Made by a program: the position numbers and the translations under genes. This document shows positions 46,014 to 54,545 of a stretch of 64,000 bases of DNA, piece by piece. A model generated the notes under the pieces. That model ran no database searches. It saw only the letters and a program-made list of their open reading frames with translations, and was not told the origin of the DNA. Location: contig CAZQSZ010000002.1 of assembly GCA_964596345.1 (NCBI GenBank), positions 186,001-250,000 of the forward strand, given 5' to 3'. This DNA comes from CADEDV01 sp964596345 (GTDB taxonomy: Bacteria; Bacteroidota; Bacteroidia; Chitinophagales; Chitinophagaceae). The number at the start of each line of letters is the position of its first letter. The first letter of the stretch is position 1.

Positions 46014-46460
46014 CTAATGACGGCTCCTTTTCCGATGATGGATATTTTTAGCTTCGTCAACAGAATGGGTGGAATGAATATTATTTTCTTTTTTAGCCAG
46101 CTCAGAAAGTTTGACATAGAATTTTTTGATGGTTTCCAGTTCTTCCGTGGAAAGATCTTCCACATCCACGAGACGATTGCTGGCAGAAGAAGAGGCTGCG
46201 ATCAGTTCATTCAGTTTCAGGTGCAAAGCCACGGTATCTTTATTTTGAGATTGCTGAATGACAAATACCATTAAAAAGGTGATGATGGTGGTGCCTGTAT
46301 TGATCACCAGTTGCCAGGTATCGGAATAATGGAATAGAGGACCGGTGATCACCCAGCCAATGATGATCAAAAGGGCAAGTATAAAGGCAAGAGGCTTGCC
46401 GGTGGCTTTGGTTACTTTACCTGAGAATTTTTCAAACAGCAGGGTGATCATTTTTTTCAT
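46014..46460 (-). CDS. Low-affinity iron permease family membrane protein
   Basis: The 148-residue protein has two membrane helices at about 23-43 (FILALLIIIGWVITGPLF) and about 53-70 (TGTTIITFLMVFVIQ), followed by the conserved QNKDTVALHLKLNELI helix. This pattern matches the low-affinity iron permease (Fe_permease) family, whose bacterial members are mostly untested. The tail from about 100 is acidic and then basic (HHRKRSRH). The gene is single and divergent from the YdeI-like gene. The family assignment is confident; iron transport itself is not. Confidence 0.85.
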   Translation of the reverse strand: MKKMITLLFEKFSGKVTKATGKPLAFILALLIIIGWVITGPLFHYSDTWQLVINTGTTIITFLMVFVIQQSQNKDTVALHLKLNELIAASSSASNRLVDVEDLSTEELETIKKFYVKLSELAKKENNIHSTHSVDEAKNIHHRKRSRH

Positions 46461-46527
46461 AAAATCAGTGACAGGAGTTTTGTTGATCTCGTTGCCAATA
46501 CCGAAATTTAATCATTCTGATCCAGCA

Positions 46528-47037
46528 ATGGTACAATTCACAACCACCATACACAAGTTTACCAAACAGGGGGAGAAAACCGGGTGGACCTATATTGAAA
46601 TACCTGCAGACCTGGCCCAGCAAATAAAACCAGGTAATAAAAAAGAATTTAAAGTGAAAGGAAAGCTGGATGCCTTTCCTGTAAAAAGAATGTCAGCCAT
46701 CCCAATGGGCGGTGGTAAGTTTATACTTGCTCTTAATGCCACGATCCGGAAAGGTATTGCTAAGAAACAGGGAGCAATGCTGAAGGTGCAGCTAACCGAA
46801 GATAAAAGTGAGTTTGTTTTTAATGCTGATTTTATAGAATGTTTGAATGATGAACCGGCCGCTAAGGAGTTTTTCCAATCCCTGGCAGGGTCTCACCAGC
46901 GGTATTTCAGTAAATGGATAGATGATGCAAAGACAGACCCAACCCGTACAAAGAGGATCGCTATGGCTGTTAATGCTCTTTCCAAAAAATGGGGCTACCC
47001 GGAAATGATCAGGGCCAATAAAAAAGACAGCCCATAA
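46528..47037 (+). CDS. DUF1905/YdeI-like protein
   Basis: The ATG at 46528 is chosen, since homologues begin with MVQFTTTI-like sequence; the open frame further upstream lies in the divergent promoter and the iron-permease gene. The 169-residue protein has a DUF1905 beta-barrel domain (about 3-95, GWTYIEIPADLAQQIKPG, then LNATIRKGIAKKQGAMLKVQL). A C-terminal bacteriocin-protection, YdeI/OmpD-associated helical segment follows (about 100-160, RYFSKWIDDAKTDPTRTKRIA). Its role is unknown; YdeI has been tied to resistance to cationic peptides. Confidence 0.87.
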   Translation: MVQFTTTIHKFTKQGEKTGWTYIEIPADLAQQIKPGNKKEFKVKGKLDAFPVKRMSAIPMGGGKFILALNATIRKGIAKKQGAMLKVQLTEDKSEFVFNADFIECLNDEPAAKEFFQSLAGSHQRYFSKWIDDAKTDPTRTKRIAMAVNALSKKWGYPEMIRANKKDSP

Positions 47038-47063
47038 AAAATGCCGGATCATTTGATCCGGCA
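47036..47063 (-). terminator. Terminator of the glycosyltransferase gene
   Basis: TGCCGGATC (47042-47050) pairs with GATCCGGCA (47055-47063) around ATTT. On the minus strand it is followed by a T-run complementary to 47036-47041. Confidence 0.85.
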
Positions 47064-47085
47064 CACAGTGACCTCTTCTGCAATT

Positions 47086-48474
47086 TTAATAGATCTTTTC
47101 TCCTTCTCTTTTCACTGTTGTATATAACCGTCCTGTTTTTCTTAATATTTCTTTTATATAATAGCTGCTGAGTTCTTTGGGGTCATACCCGCTGAATTCT
47201 TTTCCCAGTTTCACCACATTCTCTTTATACAGCTTATTTTCCAGTACTTCTTCCACCGCTTTTTTCACCTGCTGTGGTTTGGGCCATTCCGTTTTCAGGT
47301 TCACCCCGAGTTTAAAATACCCAACCCTTGCATTGATCTCGTTTTTACCTTCGTGAACACCGGCCACGACTAATGGTAACTGGTTTTCGATTCCCAGCAT
47401 CACACCACCATATCCGCCATTGGTTATATAGGCATCGGCATAGGGCATGATGTCAGCAAAGGGTATGAAATCTTCAATGACCAGGTTGTATTGTGGAAAA
47501 CGTTTCCTTAATTCTTCCGTGCCCGAACCGCCGGTTGTTGCAATCACCAGCACGTCTGTATCCTTGAATGCTTCCAGCGTGGGTACAATAATTTTCTCAT
47601 GATTTTTTTCTACCGTCCCTTGTGTTACAATCACTATCTTCTCATATTGGTTCACTTTGGAATTGAACCAGGCTGAACTTTGTTTTTTGGGCTGGTAAGG
47701 AAGAAGGGAGCCAATAAAGCGGACATTTTTTCCAAGATCGCTGCGATAGTATTCAAAACCCGGTGTGCCACTTTGCAGCAGGATCGTTGCTTTTTTTACC
47801 AGCAGGTCAAAAGCACTCAGATTGAAATGTTCAATACCATGTTCATCCAGTATGGTATGCATCACTTTATTTGCTTTACGGAACAATACACGATCGGCGA
47901 TATAGCGGAGAAAGCCTTGTTTGATTTTGCCGATAAATGTATAGGAAGGCGTCATCCCCAGGCCCGGCGGAGCCAGGTCAACGGAAGTTTCTGGTAATGG
48001 AAACACACCGATGGAGGCAACCGGGATATTCATTTTATCAGTAATAAACGGAATACCGGCGAATGCACAATCTGCCACCACAAGGTCAAAGGTAAATTCT
48101 TCATAGATATCCAGCAGGTCTGCATAATATTCTGGTCCCCGTAATACAAAAGCATTAATAATATCAAAACTGAGTTTACCGACCATGCCTTTGATCTTTT
48201 CCCGTTCCGGTAAAACCTGCTCCAGGTTGGTGGCGTTGATATCCTTTGCTTTTTTAAATGTGTAATGCGGAATATTTAACCGGCTGATCTTGGCTGCATA
48301 GATTTCGGAAGTATACCAGCGGATATCACAACCGAGTTGCTGTAAATGGGCAGCCAATCCGGTCAACGGATTAAAATGCCCGTCGCCCGGGAAATTGGCA
48401 AATAAGATCTTTTTACCGGCCAGGGCAGTAATGGATTGCCTGGCATCATTACTCAAATTGTTCCTGTTCATCAT
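47086..48474 (-). CDS. GT1-type glycosyltransferase (UGT/macrolide-transferase fold)
   Basis: The 462-residue protein has the GT-B fold of UDP-sugar transferases. The N-terminal half has KKILFANFPGDGHFNPLTGLA near residues 22-42. The C-terminal sugar-nucleotide-binding half has VIVTQGTVEKNHEKI and the signature region YADAYITNGGYGGVMLGIEN near residue 355. The His of the usual HGG motif is replaced by Asn (NGG). Family members glycosylate small hydrophobic molecules or lipids. Two ATG codons in a row open the frame. No biosynthetic cluster surrounds it, so the acceptor is unknown. Confidence 0.88.
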   Translation of the reverse strand: MMNRNNLSNDARQSITALAGKKILFANFPGDGHFNPLTGLAAHLQQLGCDIRWYTSEIYAAKISRLNIPHYTFKKAKDINATNLEQVLPEREKIKGMVGKLSFDIINAFVLRGPEYYADLLDIYEEFTFDLVVADCAFAGIPFITDKMNIPVASIGVFPLPETSVDLAPPGLGMTPSYTFIGKIKQGFLRYIADRVLFRKANKVMHTILDEHGIEHFNLSAFDLLVKKATILLQSGTPGFEYYRSDLGKNVRFIGSLLPYQPKKQSSAWFNSKVNQYEKIVIVTQGTVEKNHEKIIVPTLEAFKDTDVLVIATTGGSGTEELRKRFPQYNLVIEDFIPFADIMPYADAYITNGGYGGVMLGIENQLPLVVAGVHEGKNEINARVGYFKLGVNLKTEWPKPQQVKKAVEEVLENKLYKENVVKLGKEFSGYDPKELSSYYIKEILRKTGRLYTTVKREGEKIY

Positions 48475-48618
48475 GACTGAATTTTATAGTAAGGTTTAAT
48501 TGAAGCACAATAATAACAGTGGTTGCTGCGGAACAATACCTAAAAATGAATCAACTGACAAGCGGAAAGACAGGCTGAAGGAAGTGGCGGATGAATTGAA
48601 AATGTGTTTATTTGCAAT

Positions 48619-49995
48619 ATGATTCAGTCCATAAATGATTTTAAGCAGCCTTTTTTTATTGGTATTGCCGGTACCGGGATGAGTGCTATTGCGCAATACC
48701 TGCAGGGAACAGGAAAGCAGGTATCCGGAAGCGACCGTTTTTTTAAAGAAGGAGAAAGCAATGAGACCAGGGAGAAACTGGAAGCTGAAGGGATCAGGTG
48801 TTTTTTGCAGAATGGGGAAGGTATAACCGGGGAAACAGACATGGTGGTGGTTTCTACGGCCGTGGAAGACACGGTAGCAGAGGTGCAAAAGGCAAAAGCA
48901 CTGCATATCCCTATTATCAAAAGATCAGAATTACTATCCATTATTGCTGACAGTAAAAGAACAATTGCTGTTGGTGGCACCAGTGGCAAAAGCACCACGA
49001 GTGCCATGCTGTTTGATATACTTGAATATGCAGGTCTTCAGCCGAATATTATCAGTGGGGCGGGGTTGGTGAGCATCATTAAAGAAGGAAGGATAGGGAA
49101 CGCCAAGGTTGGAGCCGGTGAATGGCTGGTAATAGAAGCTGATGAAAGCGATGGCTCGATCGTTCAATATAAACCGGAGATTGGATTATTGCTGAATGTT
49201 GATAAGGATCATAAGGAGATCAATGTGCTGATGGAGGTATTCGAGGCTTTTAAAAAGAACAGCAGGAGATTTGTTGTGAACCAGTCGCATGAGCTGGCAA
49301 AACAACTATCACAGGATAAGCAACATGATTTTTCCCTTCAACAAGGATCAGGTGCCGGGTATATAGCCAGCGATTTTAAGCAGGAAGGGCTTACTATTTC
49401 TTTCCGTATTAATAATACTGGGTTTAACCTGAACGTGGTTGGCCGGCACAATATGGAGAATGCCGTAGCTGCGGCTGCTATCGCTAACCAGTTGGGAGTG
49501 GAACTTGCTGTTGCAGCGGCTGCATTGAAAAACTATGAAGGGATTTACCGGCGCCACCAGGTATTGGGGAACAAGCAGGGTGTTTGGGTCATTGATGATT
49601 ATGCTCATAACCCGGTGAAATGTGCTGCAGCTATCGAAGCCTGCCAACCGATAGCACCCAAGGTAATTGCCTGGTTCCAGCCACATGGATACGGACCTAC
49701 TAAATTCCTGCGGAATGATTTTGTAGAAGAGATCGCTAAAGTAGTAAGACCCGCTGATGAGATATGGATGAGTGAGATATTCTATGCAGGCGGTACTGCC
49801 GTAAAAGACATTTCTGCCAATGACCTGATCAATGACCTGAAAGCATTGAATAAGCCTGCCTTTTTCGTGGAGAACAGGGGTGATCTGTTGTCTGCACTCC
49901 GCCCGCATTTTACCGGTAATTGTGTACTGCTGTTAATGGGTGCAAGGGATCCCTCATTAGAACAATTTGCCAAAAAACTGTGGGCTGAACTCTAA
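48619..49995 (+). CDS. Mur-ligase-family protein, MurC/Mpl-like
   Basis: The ATG at 48619 is chosen over one five codons upstream, because the MurC-type FFIGIAGTGMSAIAQYL begins shortly after. The 458-residue protein has the three Mur ligase domains: a Rossmann N domain, the ATP-binding centre with VGGTSGKSTTSAML near residue 118, and a C domain with IDDYAHNP near 330. The P-loop differs from the GTHGKTT of MurC, and DYAHNP is more like MurE and MurF. HNMENAVAAAAIA is present. It probably joins an amino acid or peptide to a UDP-MurNAc-type acceptor, perhaps in recycling (Mpl), but the substrate is uncertain. Confidence 0.85.
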   Translation: MIQSINDFKQPFFIGIAGTGMSAIAQYLQGTGKQVSGSDRFFKEGESNETREKLEAEGIRCFLQNGEGITGETDMVVVSTAVEDTVAEVQKAKALHIPIIKRSELLSIIADSKRTIAVGGTSGKSTTSAMLFDILEYAGLQPNIISGAGLVSIIKEGRIGNAKVGAGEWLVIEADESDGSIVQYKPEIGLLLNVDKDHKEINVLMEVFEAFKKNSRRFVVNQSHELAKQLSQDKQHDFSLQQGSGAGYIASDFKQEGLTISFRINNTGFNLNVVGRHNMENAVAAAAIANQLGVELAVAAAALKNYEGIYRRHQVLGNKQGVWVIDDYAHNPVKCAAAIEACQPIAPKVIAWFQPHGYGPTKFLRNDFVEEIAKVVRPADEIWMSEIFYAGGTAVKDISANDLINDLKALNKPAFFVENRGDLLSALRPHFTGNCVLLLMGARDPSLEQFAKKLWAEL

Positions 49996-49999
49996 CCCT

Positions 50000-50485
50000 T
50001 TACACGGCGTATTCCACCACATTTTCTTTTGCTACGGGCAGGAACATGTACCAGCAAAGGGCCATCAGCAAACTGGGCTCGGAGGAAAGATGATTTGTAT
50101 TTGTAAATTGAACAGCCGGGCTTTCATCATTTACATTCAGCCCGCAAACTACCGAGGGTTTATTGATTGATTCTTTGTAAATAACCAATTCTGACAGCGG
50201 GTTATTATGAATGCTGTAATAGAAGCGTTCATCATTCATGTCAATAAAGTTCTCCTTGTTGTCATGCCCCAGTTCAGCAATCTTGATCCCGTACTCACTT
50301 CGTAATACTGTTTTGTTACGCAGGAAACCTTCTTTCCGGATAAGGAATACTCTTTTTTCTGTGGCCGACTCCACCCTGGCTGTGTTGGAGAAAGGATGCA
50401 ATGTCAGTGTAAGCAGCCGCTTATCCTTATCCCATAAATGGTAAACTTCATTGGCTGAAGTTGATTTGCTTTTTTCCCAACGCAT
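50000..50485 (-). CDS. Hypothetical protein, beta-rich
   Basis: The 161-residue protein is not recognised. It lacks a signal peptide and membrane helix. The first 120 residues look like consecutive strands (EVYHLWDKDKRLLTLTLHPF, then RVFLIRKEGFLRNKTVLRSEYG), with pattern similar to tubby-like or LURP-like cytosolic scaffolds, which is a guess. The C-terminal end is helical and hydrophobic (LLMALCWYMFLPV). It is convergent with the Mur-ligase gene, with only 4 bp between the two stops. No partner gene is apparent. Confidence 0.7.
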   Translation of the reverse strand: MRWEKSKSTSANEVYHLWDKDKRLLTLTLHPFSNTARVESATEKRVFLIRKEGFLRNKTVLRSEYGIKIAELGHDNKENFIDMNDERFYYSIHNNPLSELVIYKESINKPSVVCGLNVNDESPAVQFTNTNHLSSEPSLLMALCWYMFLPVAKENVVEYAV

Positions 50486-50652
50486 ACTAAATATTTTAAG
50501 CAGGTGATAATTGCAGTAAAAAGTACAACCCTTTTACCAGCAGGAAGCTGACTGATTGAAAGTTAATAATAACTTCATATTGGAAAGAATATCGTGAAAA
50601 AACTGTGGAGAACCCTGAAGATTTTCACAGTAAGAGACTCGCAGAAAGCAGC

Positions 50653-50689
50653 AAAAAATTAAAACAGGGGCAAAAAATGGCCCTGTTTT
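50653..50689 (-). terminator. Terminator of the second sigma/anti-sigma unit
   Basis: AAAACAGGG (50661-50669) pairs with CCCTGTTTT (50681-50689). On the minus strand it is followed by AATTTTTTG. It overlaps the anti-sigma-like stop codon. Confidence 0.82.
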
Positions 50690-51060
50690 CAGTTCTGCCC
50701 GTTATTGATCATGCGGTGCAGGACGAAATAACTAAGTACAATTAAGAGCAATAAGATCAGTATCGAAATATATAACCAGGGCTGGTCTTTGAGTTTCAAT
50801 TTTTCCCGTCGTTGTTTCTTTTTTTCCGTTTTCTTTTTCAGGTCACGGTTCAGCATTTCCACCATATAGGATATCTGCTGCTTGTCCTTTATTTCCTTCA
50901 GGCCTTCCAGTGCATCATCAGCAAAATCATTATCCAGCAATTGTTTTTCCACCTCGTGTTTCTTTTCCTCCGGCAGTTTATCCTGCAGGTAAAGCAACAG
51001 GGTCTCCTGGTCAATGTCAGTAGATAAATTAGATAATATGTCTTTCAGGTTATCAGCCAT
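50689..51060 (-). CDS. Anti-sigma-like single-pass membrane protein
   Basis: The 123-residue protein has an N-terminal helical part (about 1-85). It resembles zinc-free anti-sigma domains: LLLYLQDKLPEEKKHEVEKQLLDNDFADDALEGL recalls the ASD helix arrangement that starts many Bacteroidota anti-sigma factors. A basic stretch (KKKTEKKKQRREKLK) leads to one membrane helix at about 95-115 (YISILILLLLIVLSYFVL) and only a few periplasmic residues. It follows the ECF sigma gene after 3 bp. Loss of a periplasmic sensor domain suggests regulation by another factor. Confidence 0.8.
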   Translation of the reverse strand: MADNLKDILSNLSTDIDQETLLLYLQDKLPEEKKHEVEKQLLDNDFADDALEGLKEIKDKQQISYMVEMLNRDLKKKTEKKKQRREKLKLKDQPWLYISILILLLLIVLSYFVLHRMINNGQN

Positions 51061-51063
51061 TGC

Positions 51064-51645
51064 TCAGCGGTCTGCTTTTTCATTTAGTTTACGTTCGATC
51101 CAGATCTTCAGGTTGCGTTTGCCATTCTGAATATAACTTTTTACCTGCAACATGGAAAAACCTGTTTGCTCCGTGATCTCCTGGTAGCTTTTCTTTTCCA
51201 GGTAAAACAAAGTTACACATTGCTGTTGCTCCCGGTTCAGTTCTTTAAGCCCTGCTTCCATCAGGTCCAGGGTATGATCATTCTGCAATAAAGCCTGCCG
51301 GTCTGTTTCCTCTTCCGGTGTAGCAGTAATTCGTTCTGTCAGTTCAGTTGGTATTTTGCCCTGCCGGTCCCGCAGTTTCATCAGGCAGTGGTTCTTGGCC
51401 ACCATGTAGAGCCAGGATTTGAAGTATTCCACTTTGTATTTATGCAGTTCCTGTATCACTTTCAGGAAAACCTGCTGCACACTGTCTTTGGCTTCCTCTT
51501 CATTTTTCAGGTATTTCATGCACACACCCAGCAGCAACAGGGTGTAGCGTTGCAGTAAGATACCCAGCCATTCATTATTATGGTCGGCATGGAATTTTTC
51601 GAGCAGCTCCTGGTCGGTAATATGGTTGTACTTATCGCCGTTCAC
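51064..51645 (-). CDS. ECF-type RNA polymerase sigma factor
   Basis: The 193-residue protein has region 2 at about 20-90 (EEEAKDSVQQVFLKVIQEL, then FKSWLYMVAKNHCLMKL). Region 4 spans about 130-185 (NREQQQCVTLFYLEKKSYQEITEQTGFS, then VKSYIQNGKRNLKIW). The frame opens with GTG at 51643-51645; an ATG start is not available nearby. The Cys- and Gln-rich segment RQALLQNDHT lies between the two regions. The anti-sigma-like gene follows after 3 bp, so the pair is an operon. Target genes are not visible. Confidence 0.93.
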   Translation of the reverse strand: MNGDKYNHITDQELLEKFHADHNNEWLGILLQRYTLLLLGVCMKYLKNEEEAKDSVQQVFLKVIQELHKYKVEYFKSWLYMVAKNHCLMKLRDRQGKIPTELTERITATPEEETDRQALLQNDHTLDLMEAGLKELNREQQQCVTLFYLEKKSYQEITEQTGFSMLQVKSYIQNGKRNLKIWIERKLNEKADR

Positions 51646-51747
51646 AAACGGAAAATAGCTATTTTGTTCTGATTAGATGCAACACAAAAATAATTTCATA
51701 CCAAAACAAGACCGATTGTATTAATTAATTTCGCCAAAATAAGTTGT

Positions 51748-52515
51748 ATGGAATTCGCAATCGTTTCAGTACCTGCGGCACCTGTACGCCGAAAGCCAAA
51801 ACACCAGCGGGAAATGGTGAACCAGTTGCTATTTGGCGAGGCCGTGAAAATCCTCCGGGAAAGAGGAAAATTATGGGTAAAGGTGCGCAGCCTGCATGAT
51901 AATTATGAAGGCTGGATGACCAGAACCCTGCTGGAAGAAGTGATAGAAAGCGAAGTGAAGGTGGGCTCTTCCCCTGTTATTTCAGGATTGCTCAATAGAA
52001 TTACTGTCGCAGGAACTGCAATGCAGGTTCCCGCAGGGTCATTACTACCAGCATTTGATGGAAGTAAAGGAAAATTGGGTAAAGCGGAGTATAGTTATGA
52101 AGGAAGCCATATAAAAAAGAACGAGCAGCAACCCGGAACTGAATTACTGGAAAAATTGACTATGCAATGGCTGAATGCTCCTTATCTCTGGGGAGGCCGT
52201 ACTATCCTGGGTGTTGATTGCAGTGGTTTTGTCCAGGTCAATTACAGGATGCTGGGTATTGATCTGCCCAGGGATGCCTGGCAGCAGGCGCAGGAAGGAA
52301 CGGCTGTAAAAAAACTAAAGGAGGCACGGGCCGGTGACCTTGCTTTTTTTGATGATAAAGAAGAGATCGTTCATGTGGGAATACTGCTGGGTACCGATAA
52401 GATCATTCATGCATCGGGCCGGGTAAGAATTGACAGTATTGATAAAAAAGGGATCATCAGTTCCACCACAGGTGAAAGAACACACCAGTTAAAGGCCATC
52501 CGCCGGTATTGGTAA
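51748..52515 (+). CDS. NlpC/P60-family peptidase with N-terminal SH3-like domains
   Basis: The 255-residue protein has bacterial SH3-like regions (about 1-65 and 80-120) and a C-terminal NlpC/P60 domain (about 128-255). Catalytic residues are Cys157 in GVDCSGFVQVNYRML and His near 208 in EEIVHVGILLG, with a third His in IIHASGRV. It resembles gamma-D-glutamyl-diamino-acid endopeptidases that cut peptidoglycan peptides, as YkfC does in recycling. There is no signal peptide, so it may act in the cytosol. Its 3' end overlaps the convergent gene by 27 bp. Confidence 0.92.
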   Translation: MEFAIVSVPAAPVRRKPKHQREMVNQLLFGEAVKILRERGKLWVKVRSLHDNYEGWMTRTLLEEVIESEVKVGSSPVISGLLNRITVAGTAMQVPAGSLLPAFDGSKGKLGKAEYSYEGSHIKKNEQQPGTELLEKLTMQWLNAPYLWGGRTILGVDCSGFVQVNYRMLGIDLPRDAWQQAQEGTAVKKLKEARAGDLAFFDDKEEIVHVGILLGTDKIIHASGRVRIDSIDKKGIISSTTGERTHQLKAIRRYW

Positions 52516-53109
52516 GTAGGCCGTGTTTTCAACCACCGAGAACCGGATGGTGATGGCAAATACGTTCTCTGTATGTTCTTTATTGGTGGCCCAGGCAACC
52601 GTAAGCGGGGATAATAACAGGTCTTTATAATAGTAATCCCTGATCTCCCCCGTTTGCTGATCCTGTGATTTTAGTTCCTTGTAGTTATCTCTTGTGAAAC
52701 CCCGCTTATACTGTCTGCAGAATTTTTCAAATTCCTGTTGCACATCTTTTATACCATCTTCGCCAGCGGGAGCATATCCTACTAATTGGTACAGGAAAAA
52801 GCTATAAAGCTGTCCGCTTGAATCCATGGCTTCTTCCCGTTCGGCCAGCGCCACTTTGCAGTGAGTGGCCTTGAAAAAGAAGGGGGAATAGGAATTATAA
52901 TTTCCATCCAGGAAAAACAGGGTACTGTCTGTTTTCTTATGAATTGTTTCATTGATCAGGAGCGGGTCTTTCATCAGCTGGTTCAGGAAGCTGCTGAATT
53001 CCTGGCGGAAAGGATCAGCCCGGTAATAATTTTTACTGATCTTATAGAATTGCTGGCTTTGTACCTGCTGGGAGAAAAGCAGGATAAAGAAAAAGTATAG
53101 TTTCTTCAT
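52489..53109 (-). CDS. Exported hypothetical protein
   Basis: The ATG at 53107-53109 is chosen because the signal peptide follows (about 1-18, QQVQSQ); four codons upstream is a second start. The 206-residue mature protein is not recognised. It contains a helical N-terminal half (PFRQEFSSFLNQLMKDPLL) and strand-rich later parts (VFAITIRFSVVENTAYLPI). The 3' end overlaps the convergent NlpC/P60 gene by 27 bp, so both stop codons lie inside the other gene. Function is unknown. Confidence 0.72.
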   Translation of the reverse strand: MKKLYFFFILLFSQQVQSQQFYKISKNYYRADPFRQEFSSFLNQLMKDPLLINETIHKKTDSTLFFLDGNYNSYSPFFFKATHCKVALAEREEAMDSSGQLYSFFLYQLVGYAPAGEDGIKDVQQEFEKFCRQYKRGFTRDNYKELKSQDQQTGEIRDYYYKDLLLSPLTVAWATNKEHTENVFAITIRFSVVENTAYLPIPADGL

Positions 53110-53172
53110 GTGGGGAATCATTGATCAATATGAATGTAAGAAAACAAATGAACAGGCAGCTGATCTGTTCCG

Positions 53173-53613
53173 TTAAAAAAGACCTTTAATCCATTTTACC
53201 AATAAGGCATCCCATCCCAGCATTTTAAAAGCTGTATAAAAGAGAATAACGGCAAATATTTTCTTGAGTGATTCTGTATTGATCATCAGGGCGATCTTGC
53301 TCCCAAAAAAACCGCCGGCTAAAAAGCCCACCGCCAGCAGGCCTACTACTTTCAGGTCAATGGGTGTACCCAGTTTCTGGCATTGCTGGTAATAATAAAA
53401 AGAAGCCAGGATGACCACCGGCATGGTCAATACCGCCAGCGAAGTACCCTGTGCCTGGTGCTGGGTATACCCCATGAATAAAACCAATATGGGTACCATG
53501 ATGATGCCGCCACCCACACCTACCAATCCGCTCAGTACACCGGCCGCCAGGCCGATGGCGATCACTGTTATCAGCAGTTGTGCTGTCATGTTTTTTTGCT
53601 GGTTGAGGTTCAT
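53173..53613 (-). CDS. Half-length TauE/SafE-family membrane transporter
   Basis: The 146-residue protein has about four membrane helices. Its glycine-rich entry motif (AAGVLSGLVGVGGGIIMVPIL, about 22-42) and second motif (GFLAGGFFGSKIA, about 92-104) match one half of the TauE/SafE sulfite/anion exporter fold. Typical members have about 250 residues with two such halves, so this one probably forms a homodimer. The ATG at 53613 lies 2 bp after the ppa stop, indicating co-transcription with crcB and ppa. The transported anion is unknown. Confidence 0.87.
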   Translation of the reverse strand: MNLNQQKNMTAQLLITVIAIGLAAGVLSGLVGVGGGIIMVPILVLFMGYTQHQAQGTSLAVLTMPVVILASFYYYQQCQKLGTPIDLKVVGLLAVGFLAGGFFGSKIALMINTESLKKIFAVILFYTAFKMLGWDALLVKWIKGLF

Positions 53614-53615
53614 GA

Positions 53616-54158
53616 TTATTTAGAGAAATGTTCTTTGTAATAACCGATGGCATCGGTGATGATGCGGCAGGCGGTTTCTTTATCCTGGAAATTATCGATC
53701 TCCACTTTTTTATTTTCAAGGGCTTTGTATTGTTCAAAGAAATTACGCAGCTCCAGTAAAAAATGGCCGGGCAGGTCTTCCATTTTTTTATAATGGTTGA
53801 CAGAAGGATCATGGGCCGCCACGGCAATGATCTTATCATCTTCCTGGCCATTGTCGATCATTTGCATATTGCCGATCACTTTGGCCTCCACCAGGCATAA
53901 GGAGCGGATGGATTGCGAACAAAGCACCAGTATATCCAGGGGGTCATTATCCAGGCCAAGTGTGCGGGGAATAAACCCATAGTTCACCGGGTAGTGAAAG
54001 GAGGAATAGATTACCCGGTCCAGTTTTAATAACCCGGTTTCTTTATCCACTTCATATTTGGCCCGGGAGCCTTCGGGTATTTCAATGATCGCATTAACAA
54101 CTTCAGGGGCATTATCTCCGGTAGAAACACCGTGCCAGGGATGATGAATGGTGAGCAT
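53616..54158 (-). CDS. ppa: Inorganic pyrophosphatase
   Basis: The 180-residue protein is a family I soluble pyrophosphatase. It hydrolyses pyrophosphate to phosphate in the cytosol and drives biosynthetic reactions. It shows the metal-binding DNDPLDILV signature near residue 68 and the PVNYGFIPRT block near 52. GSRAKYEVDKETGLL is also typical. It lies 15 bp after crcB and 2 bp before the TauE-like gene in a four-gene operon. Fluoride is a potent pyrophosphatase inhibitor, which may explain the pairing with the fluoride exporter. Confidence 0.96.
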   Translation of the reverse strand: MLTIHHPWHGVSTGDNAPEVVNAIIEIPEGSRAKYEVDKETGLLKLDRVIYSSFHYPVNYGFIPRTLGLDNDPLDILVLCSQSIRSLCLVEAKVIGNMQMIDNGQEDDKIIAVAAHDPSVNHYKKMEDLPGHFLLELRNFFEQYKALENKKVEIDNFQDKETACRIITDAIGYYKEHFSK

Positions 54159-54173
54159 ATGGTTGAAATTTTA

Positions 54174-54545
54174 TCAGCGGGTAAGTTTCATACCGGCATA
54201 CGTGGCAAGTAAACCGGCAATCACACTGCCTGCTATGTAAAGGAAAAATAATCCTGTCCTGTTTTCTTTCAGTAAACCCACTCCTTCCAGGGTAAAGGCG
54301 GAGAAAGTAGTGAATCCGCCACAAAGACCCGTCATGAGAAAAAGCTTCCAGCTTTCATTGGAATCGAATAAGCGGAAACTAAGCCCCCAGAAAATCCCGA
54401 TCAGCAAGCAACCTGTAATATTCACTGCAAATGTTCCCCAGGGAAAAGGATGGGGATAATAGATAGCCACCCACCGCTGGCAGAGGTACCGGGCTATGCT
54501 TCCGATGCCACCACCTAATCCTATAAGCAGGATATGCTTGATCAT
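54174..54545 (-). CDS. crcB: Fluoride exporter CrcB (Fluc)
   Basis: The 123-residue protein has four membrane helices and all the Fluc hallmarks: GGGIGSIARYL near residue 9, TFAVNITGCLLIG near 38, and GLCGGFTTFSAFTLE near 74, with the Phe-box Phe residues present. It forms a dual-topology dimer channel that exports fluoride. Its ATG overlaps the stop of the upstream lipoprotein gene (54542-54545), and ppa follows 15 bp downstream. No fluoride riboswitch was found upstream. The order suggests a protected pyrophosphatase unit. Confidence 0.95.
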   Translation of the reverse strand: MIKHILLIGLGGGIGSIARYLCQRWVAIYYPHPFPWGTFAVNITGCLLIGIFWGLSFRLFDSNESWKLFLMTGLCGGFTTFSAFTLEGVGLLKENRTGLFFLYIAGSVIAGLLATYAGMKLTR

